From the NCBI RefSeq assembly GCF_016055025.1, contig NZ_JAECVW010000001.1: a stretch of DNA of 64,000 bases. The stretch is one strand, 5' to 3'. The stretch is from Thermoactinomyces intermedius. Its GTDB lineage: Bacteria > Bacillota > Bacilli > Thermoactinomycetales > Thermoactinomycetaceae. This document shows, one piece after another, positions 59,869 to 64,000 of the stretch. The notes under the pieces are model-generated. The model saw nothing but the letters and a program-made list of their open reading frames with translations. It was not told where the DNA came from and searched no databases. The translations under genes and the position numbers were made by a program. The first letter of the stretch is position 1; each line of letters starts with the position of its first letter.

Positions 59869-60972
59869 ATGATCCAACAACAACGACTTGACCGGTTGAC
59901 GGACTGGCTGAAAGCCGGAGAAATCGATGCGGCTTTTGTCCATTCGTCGGAGAATGTATATTATTTCACCAACTTTATGTGCCACCCCCATGAACGATTG
60001 TTGGGGTTATTTGTGTTTCAAGAAGCGGAATCGTTTTTGGTTTGTCCGAAAATGGAAGAACAAGCCGCGAGAGAGGCCGGTTGGACCGGTCACGTGATCG
60101 GCTATGACGATGCGGAGGACCCGTGGGCATTGATCCGTGAGGAGTGGAATCGCCGCTCTTTGAAAAAGCGTCTGAACATCGCGATCGAAGAACACGTGGT
60201 TTCTTACGCAAGGTCCCAAAAACTTCAAACCCTAGCGGAAGAAGTCCGGTTTTGCTCCTTGGATGAAACACTGAACCAATTGCGTTTGGTCAAAGATGAG
60301 CGGGAGCGGCAGATTTTGAAGGAAGCGGCCCGCTTGGCGGATGAAGCGGTGCAAGCCGGGATTGAGCACTTAAAAGAAGGTTGCACGGAAATGGACATCG
60401 TGGCACAAATTGAACTGGCCATGAAGCAAAAAGGCGTCGCCGCCATGTCCTTTCCCACCATGGTGTTATTTGGCGAAAAAACCGCATTGCCGCATGGAAA
60501 TCCGGGGATGAACCGCCTGAAAAAAGGGGATTTGGTATTGTTTGACCTGGGGGTTGTCTGGAACGGATATTGTTCGGACATCACCCGGACGGTGGCGTTT
60601 GGATCGGCCGGTTCCAAACAACGGGAAATTTACCGGCTTGTCCTGGAAGCGCAACAAGCGGCCATTGATGCAGCACGGCCCGGTGTGCGCATGGGCGATC
60701 TGGATCAAATCGCCCGGAAAAAGATTTCCGATGCCGGCTATGGGGCTTATTTCACGCACCGGTTGGGGCACGGGCTCGGAATCAGTGTTCATGAATATCC
60801 TTCCCTTCACGGAAACAATGACCATCCGCTGAAAGAAGGCATGGTGTTTACCGTTGAACCGGGGGTTTATGTTCCCGGAGTCGGCGGGGTCCGGATTGAA
60901 GACGATGTTTATATTGCCAAAGATGGCGCGGAATTGTTGACTTCCTTCCCCAAAGACCTCATCATCGTGTGA
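59869..60972 (+). CDS. M24 family metallopeptidase, Xaa-Pro aminopeptidase-like
   Basis: A 367-residue pita-bread enzyme. The N-terminal creatinase-like domain covers about 1-130. The catalytic domain has all five metal ligands: Asp in LFDLGVVWNGY, Asp in CSDITRT, His in HRLGHGLG, Glu in FTVEPGVY and Glu in RIEDDV. It would release N-terminal residues before proline. GAGGGAG precedes ATG 59869, and a likely promoter with TATGAT lies about 35 bases further upstream. Confidence 0.92.
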   Translation: MIQQQRLDRLTDWLKAGEIDAAFVHSSENVYYFTNFMCHPHERLLGLFVFQEAESFLVCPKMEEQAAREAGWTGHVIGYDDAEDPWALIREEWNRRSLKKRLNIAIEEHVVSYARSQKLQTLAEEVRFCSLDETLNQLRLVKDERERQILKEAARLADEAVQAGIEHLKEGCTEMDIVAQIELAMKQKGVAAMSFPTMVLFGEKTALPHGNPGMNRLKKGDLVLFDLGVVWNGYCSDITRTVAFGSAGSKQREIYRLVLEAQQAAIDAARPGVRMGDLDQIARKKISDAGYGAYFTHRLGHGLGISVHEYPSLHGNNDHPLKEGMVFTVEPGVYVPGVGGVRIEDDVYIAKDGAELLTSFPKDLIIV

Positions 60973-61106
60973 GACTTTCATGGGTTGTTCACTGGTATTG
61001 GTTCCGATTCTTGTTAAAATGGATTTATTAACAAATGAAGGTGGAAGGCTGAAGTAACGAACCATTGAGGCAGATGATTTCATATAAAGAAGACAGGTGA
61101 TGAAAA

Positions 61107-61550
61107 ATGGCACGACATCATTTTTATTTAAAGGCAAGCTGGGATGGAGGCCGAAACGGACAAGGAACGATTGAAGCTGGAAACTTGAAACAGACCATTT
61201 CCATTCCAAAAGAAATGGACGGCCCCGGTGTCGGTACCAATCCGGATGAAATGTTGATCGGGGCGGCGGCCACTTGTTATCTCATCACGTTGGCGGCGAT
61301 GATTGAAAGAGGGAACATGCCGGTTCGTAAATTGTCGCTGGAAACCGAAGGCATTGTCCATGTGGATAAAAAATTCACCTTTGAAGCGATCATTCATCGC
61401 CCGAAATTGATTCTGGAAGAAGGAACGACGGATGAAGAGCTGAAAAAAATCGAGCGGGCGGTGGAGTTGGCTGAGAAGAATTGCATGATTTCCAATGCGC
61501 TTCGGGGGAATGTGCGGTTGGAAGTGGAAGCGGAGATCGTCAAGCATTAG
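61107..61550 (+). CDS. OsmC family peroxiredoxin-like protein
   Basis: A 147-residue OsmC/Ohr-fold protein that reduces organic hydroperoxides through two cysteines. The reactive Cys is in GAAATCYLITLAAM and the second in EKNCMISNALRG. The N-terminal GPGVGTNPDEMLIGA is conserved. GACAGGTGATGAAA stands before the ATG. No partner gene is close. Confidence 0.88.
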   Translation: MARHHFYLKASWDGGRNGQGTIEAGNLKQTISIPKEMDGPGVGTNPDEMLIGAAATCYLITLAAMIERGNMPVRKLSLETEGIVHVDKKFTFEAIIHRPKLILEEGTTDEELKKIERAVELAEKNCMISNALRGNVRLEVEAEIVKH

Positions 61551-61700
61551 ATAAGCCGGCTTTATGTCATCCTCATATTTATTTTTTCCATTTATAGTAT
61601 GTTATAATAAAATCAAATTGTTGATATGGTTCGGTTTTTTATGTCGAGAAAAAATCAGAGCGGCTGGCTTTGAAACATATAGTCAATGAGGAGTGGAGAT

Positions 61701-62291
61701 ATGCTGCAAACGGCATTGGACTTTTTGGAGAAATGCGGCGTATGGGGGCTTTTTGCAGCAACGGCGATTGAAGCTTCATCACTTCCGTTTCCCGGGGCGA
61801 CTTTTGTTTTGATTTACGGGTATTTGATGGATGTGAGTACGTGGCAATTGGTGGCGATCAGTGCGCTGAACAGTCTCGTTTACGTCGTGTTCAGTTTGAT
61901 TCCTTATTATATCGGGAAATATTTGGGAAATTTAACCCAGAAGAAATTTGATGAGAAAAAAGTGAAAAAAGCCCAGGATTGGTTCCAAAAGTACGGAGAA
62001 TGGAGCATTACCTTGTCACGTCCCACCGGATTTGGGAATTATATCTCTTATATATCTGGCATCAGCGACATTTCCGTCTGGCGGTTCGGGCTTTTGAGTT
62101 ATCTGGGTGTGTTTCCGTGGAATACGCTTTTGTTGTTTATCGGAAATTACGGGAGTTTGGAAACGGTTGAACGTTTTCTTGCCATGACCCGAAAAGTCGG
62201 AGTGATGATCACCATTATCCTGGTGATGGCTGCAGCCTTTATTTTGTGGTATTACTTAAAAAAAAACAAAGAACAGAAACAACACATCTGA
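61701..62291 (+). CDS. DedA family membrane protein
   Basis: A 196-residue protein with about five helices. The DedA opening (EASSLPFPGATFVLIYGYL) and the later SRPTGFGNYISYISG block are present. Family members move undecaprenyl phosphate or phospholipids across the membrane and affect proton balance. ATG 61701, seven bases after GAGGAG, is preferred to ATG 61686. A terminator lies 80 bases downstream. Confidence 0.88.
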   Translation: MLQTALDFLEKCGVWGLFAATAIEASSLPFPGATFVLIYGYLMDVSTWQLVAISALNSLVYVVFSLIPYYIGKYLGNLTQKKFDEKKVKKAQDWFQKYGEWSITLSRPTGFGNYISYISGISDISVWRFGLLSYLGVFPWNTLLLFIGNYGSLETVERFLAMTRKVGVMITIILVMAAAFILWYYLKKNKEQKQHI

Positions 62292-62376
62292 AAAAAATGC
62301 AGAAAATGAATGACAGATTCGGGGACGGTGACGGATGCACCCTGTCAGATGGAAAAAATTGAAAGGGTTTGAGAAT

Positions 62377-62409
62377 AAAAAGGAGCGGGGAAAATCCCGC
62401 TCCTTTTTT
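62377..62409. terminator. bidirectional terminator
   Basis: AAAAAGGAGCGGG / CCCGCTCCTTTTT stem between the convergent DedA and MFS genes. Confidence 0.9.
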
Positions 62410-62410
62410 C

Positions 62411-63649
62411 TCAGGTCATTGATTGGGAACGGACCGGAATGGTTCGTGCCTCGAACTTTTTCAGCGGATAAGAGACAACGGTGGCAACGGTGCTGGCGAC
62501 TGCGGCGATGACATAAACCCATTGCACGGAAAAGTGGTCGGCAACCCAGCCCATCAAAAAGCAGGAAGTGCCGTATGCGACACAACATAACGCATACTGC
62601 GCCGAAAATACTTTCGGCATGGTGTCCAGCGTGGTGTGGAGTTGATACAGCGTCTTTTTGGCCACGCCTTTTGCCTGATAGGGAAAACCGAGCAAAAAGA
62701 TGGTGATGAGCGAAATGACCGGGAACGTGACAAAACCGAAAATGAGTTTGAACAAGATAGATGCAAAACCTGAAAATATTAAAATTTTGTATAATCTTTT
62801 TTCGATGGATTGGCTGTAACGAATCACCAGCATTCCGCCGATCATCGTGCCCAAAAAGTAACTGCTGTTGATAAATCCCCACCAGGTATGCTGTTCATGC
62901 AACACTTTGTCGACGAAGGTCAGGGTGATGGCGCCGATCCACACCGATGAAGCAGTGTAATCGAGAAAATCGATCGCTGCAAGCCTTTTCAGAACCGGAT
63001 GACGGAATAACAGTTGCCAACCCTCTTTCATCGCTTTCCGGTGCGATGTTTTTTCGACCGAAATCCTTTCTTTGCGATGGGGATCATGAATGAAGAACAA
63101 AGAAAGGGTGGAAATGAGAAAACAAACGGCAGTCAGCCAAAGCACCTGATGGGCCCCCAGCAATTCAATCAACATCCCCCCGGCTCCCCAGCCGACAAGC
63201 AGGACGGTTTGGTCCGAAGTGGATAAAAGTCCGTTGGCTTTCACCAATTGCTCTTTTGTGACAAGGCGCGGAACCAGGGAATTTCTTGCCGGGTTGGTCC
63301 ATCCGTCAAAAAAAGCAAGAAGAATGATAAACAGCCAAATGACGAGCGTCAACGAAGCGGAGTCCTTCCACCAATCGATGCTCAGGATCAACAGTCCCAT
63401 TAAAAGGGTCTGGCTCCCTTGGGCAGTGATCAGCAAAGGGAGAAGACGATAACGTTCCAGCAACAGAGGCGAGATGATGCCACTGATAAACTTGGCGATG
63501 ATGCGAATGACCGGGATGAAAGCAGATATCGCGGCAGATCCCGTCTTTCCGTAAATCAGGGTGACAATGGCCAGCATGTAAAACGAATCCGCCAAATTGG
63601 CTAAAGATTGTCCCAACCACAAAAATTTGAAGGAGTATGAACAATTCAT
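62411..63649 (-). CDS. major facilitator superfamily efflux-type transporter
   Basis: A 412-residue carrier with about 12 helices. FLWLGQSLANLADSFYMLAI at the start and WTNPARNSLVPRLVTKEQL after helix 4 resemble the macrolide-efflux-like MFS group. No substrate can be inferred. It is a single gene; the upstream 170 bases before the next plus-strand gene presumably carry promoters for both. Confidence 0.85.
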   Translation of the reverse strand: MNCSYSFKFLWLGQSLANLADSFYMLAIVTLIYGKTGSAAISAFIPVIRIIAKFISGIISPLLLERYRLLPLLITAQGSQTLLMGLLILSIDWWKDSASLTLVIWLFIILLAFFDGWTNPARNSLVPRLVTKEQLVKANGLLSTSDQTVLLVGWGAGGMLIELLGAHQVLWLTAVCFLISTLSLFFIHDPHRKERISVEKTSHRKAMKEGWQLLFRHPVLKRLAAIDFLDYTASSVWIGAITLTFVDKVLHEQHTWWGFINSSYFLGTMIGGMLVIRYSQSIEKRLYKILIFSGFASILFKLIFGFVTFPVISLITIFLLGFPYQAKGVAKKTLYQLHTTLDTMPKVFSAQYALCCVAYGTSCFLMGWVADHFSVQWVYVIAAVASTVATVVSYPLKKFEARTIPVRSQSMT

Positions 63650-63818
63650 CGCCTGAACCTCATGAAATGTATTTTTTGTAAAAAGATTTGTTATACAAAT
63701 AAAATTATAACATTAGTAAGGGTGGTGTACCAGGGATTTATCCGATGATTTGGTTGAATGTGCCTGGGACTCGAAGTAAAATCGAAATGGAAAATCGCAA
63801 AAAATTAGGAGGATCGGT

Positions 63819-64000
63819 ATGCGTTCCAGATATATGATTGAACGGGTCGGTGAACTTTTGGAGGATAAAGGTTATAATGTGATCGATCAAGAAGCGGATG
63901 AAGTGATTGCGTGGTTTCAATATTTATCCGATGCCGATTTGTTCCTGGCCGTTTTGGAGGAGCAGGAGAAAAGCGGGAAAGAGCAAGAAGCCGATTTAAA
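63819..64000 (+). CDS. hypothetical protein, 3' end outside window
   Basis: Sixty codons are visible from ATG 63819 behind TTAGGAGGAT, and the frame is still open at the end of the window. The part seen is acidic and helical (YMIERVGELLEDKGYNVIDQ, then LFLAVLEEQEKSGKEQE). No family can be named from this fragment. Confidence 0.6.
   Translation, partial: MRSRYMIERVGELLEDKGYNVIDQEADEVIAWFQYLSDADLFLAVLEEQEKSGKEQEADL

Overview
The window looks like a chromosomal segment of a spore-forming, Gram-positive member of the Bacillota with roughly balanced base composition. The evidence is an intact pro-sigma-K gene, a T-box leader on alaS, IreB, MltG, HelD, a QoxABCD aa3-type quinol oxidase, Rex/Fnr-like and cre-like operators, and strong purine-rich ribosome binding sites with many TTG/GTG starts. 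The order PRC-barrel protein, small proteins, AI-2E permease, alaS, ireB, ruvX, DUF1292, mltG resembles the yrrD-alaS-yrrL neighbourhood of Bacillus subtilis. A thermophilic relative such as a Thermoactinomycetaceae member would fit, but that is a guess. No rRNA, tRNA, insertion sequence, prophage or CRISPR array was seen.

Region 1 (1-18990) is mostly core. It holds the alaS neighbourhood, a class B penicillin-binding protein, two small unknown genes, a BCCT osmolyte carrier, an NRAMP-like carrier, purU, a CPA2 antiporter with TrkA domains, and helD. Region 2 (19000-25000) has a probable small RNA followed by the rbsRKDACB ribose operon, with a promoter and a cre/LacI-type operator. Region 3 (25020-30150) is an organosulfur scavenging operon: ssuE, an unknown 106-residue gene, sfnG, an acyl-CoA-dehydrogenase-fold flavoprotein and an HpaB-type monooxygenase. 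It has a CymR-like box and a leader terminator. sigK and a Sel1-repeat gene follow.

Region 4 (32000-39450) is the accessory part. It contains a membrane protein of unknown role, a Syd-family gene broken by an in-frame stop, a lone cas6 with no array or other cas genes, a frameshifted NUDIX gene, a 579-residue zinc-finger/possible-OB-fold/coiled-coil protein that I cannot name, a tryptophan-rich 57-residue protein, a mazEF pair with a clear palindromic operator, and an A+T-rich HNH-like gene. This is the least explained part and the most likely place for something new.

Region 5 (39600-64000) is respiratory and metabolic. It has cydABDC behind a TGTGA-N6-TCACA operator, azlCD, a POT peptide transporter, an acyltransferase, a TlpA/ResA-like thioredoxin, qoxABCD with a similar but imperfect upstream palindrome, an aldo/keto reductase, a TatD-like hydrolase, a divergent pair resembling mtnU and mtnE of methionine salvage, an M24 peptidase, an OsmC protein, a DedA protein and an MFS carrier. 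The shared operator type suggests that both terminal oxidases answer to redox or oxygen state. Two frameshifts (27228 and 35164) both look like a lost A in a run of five, so assembly error must be excluded before calling those genes dead.
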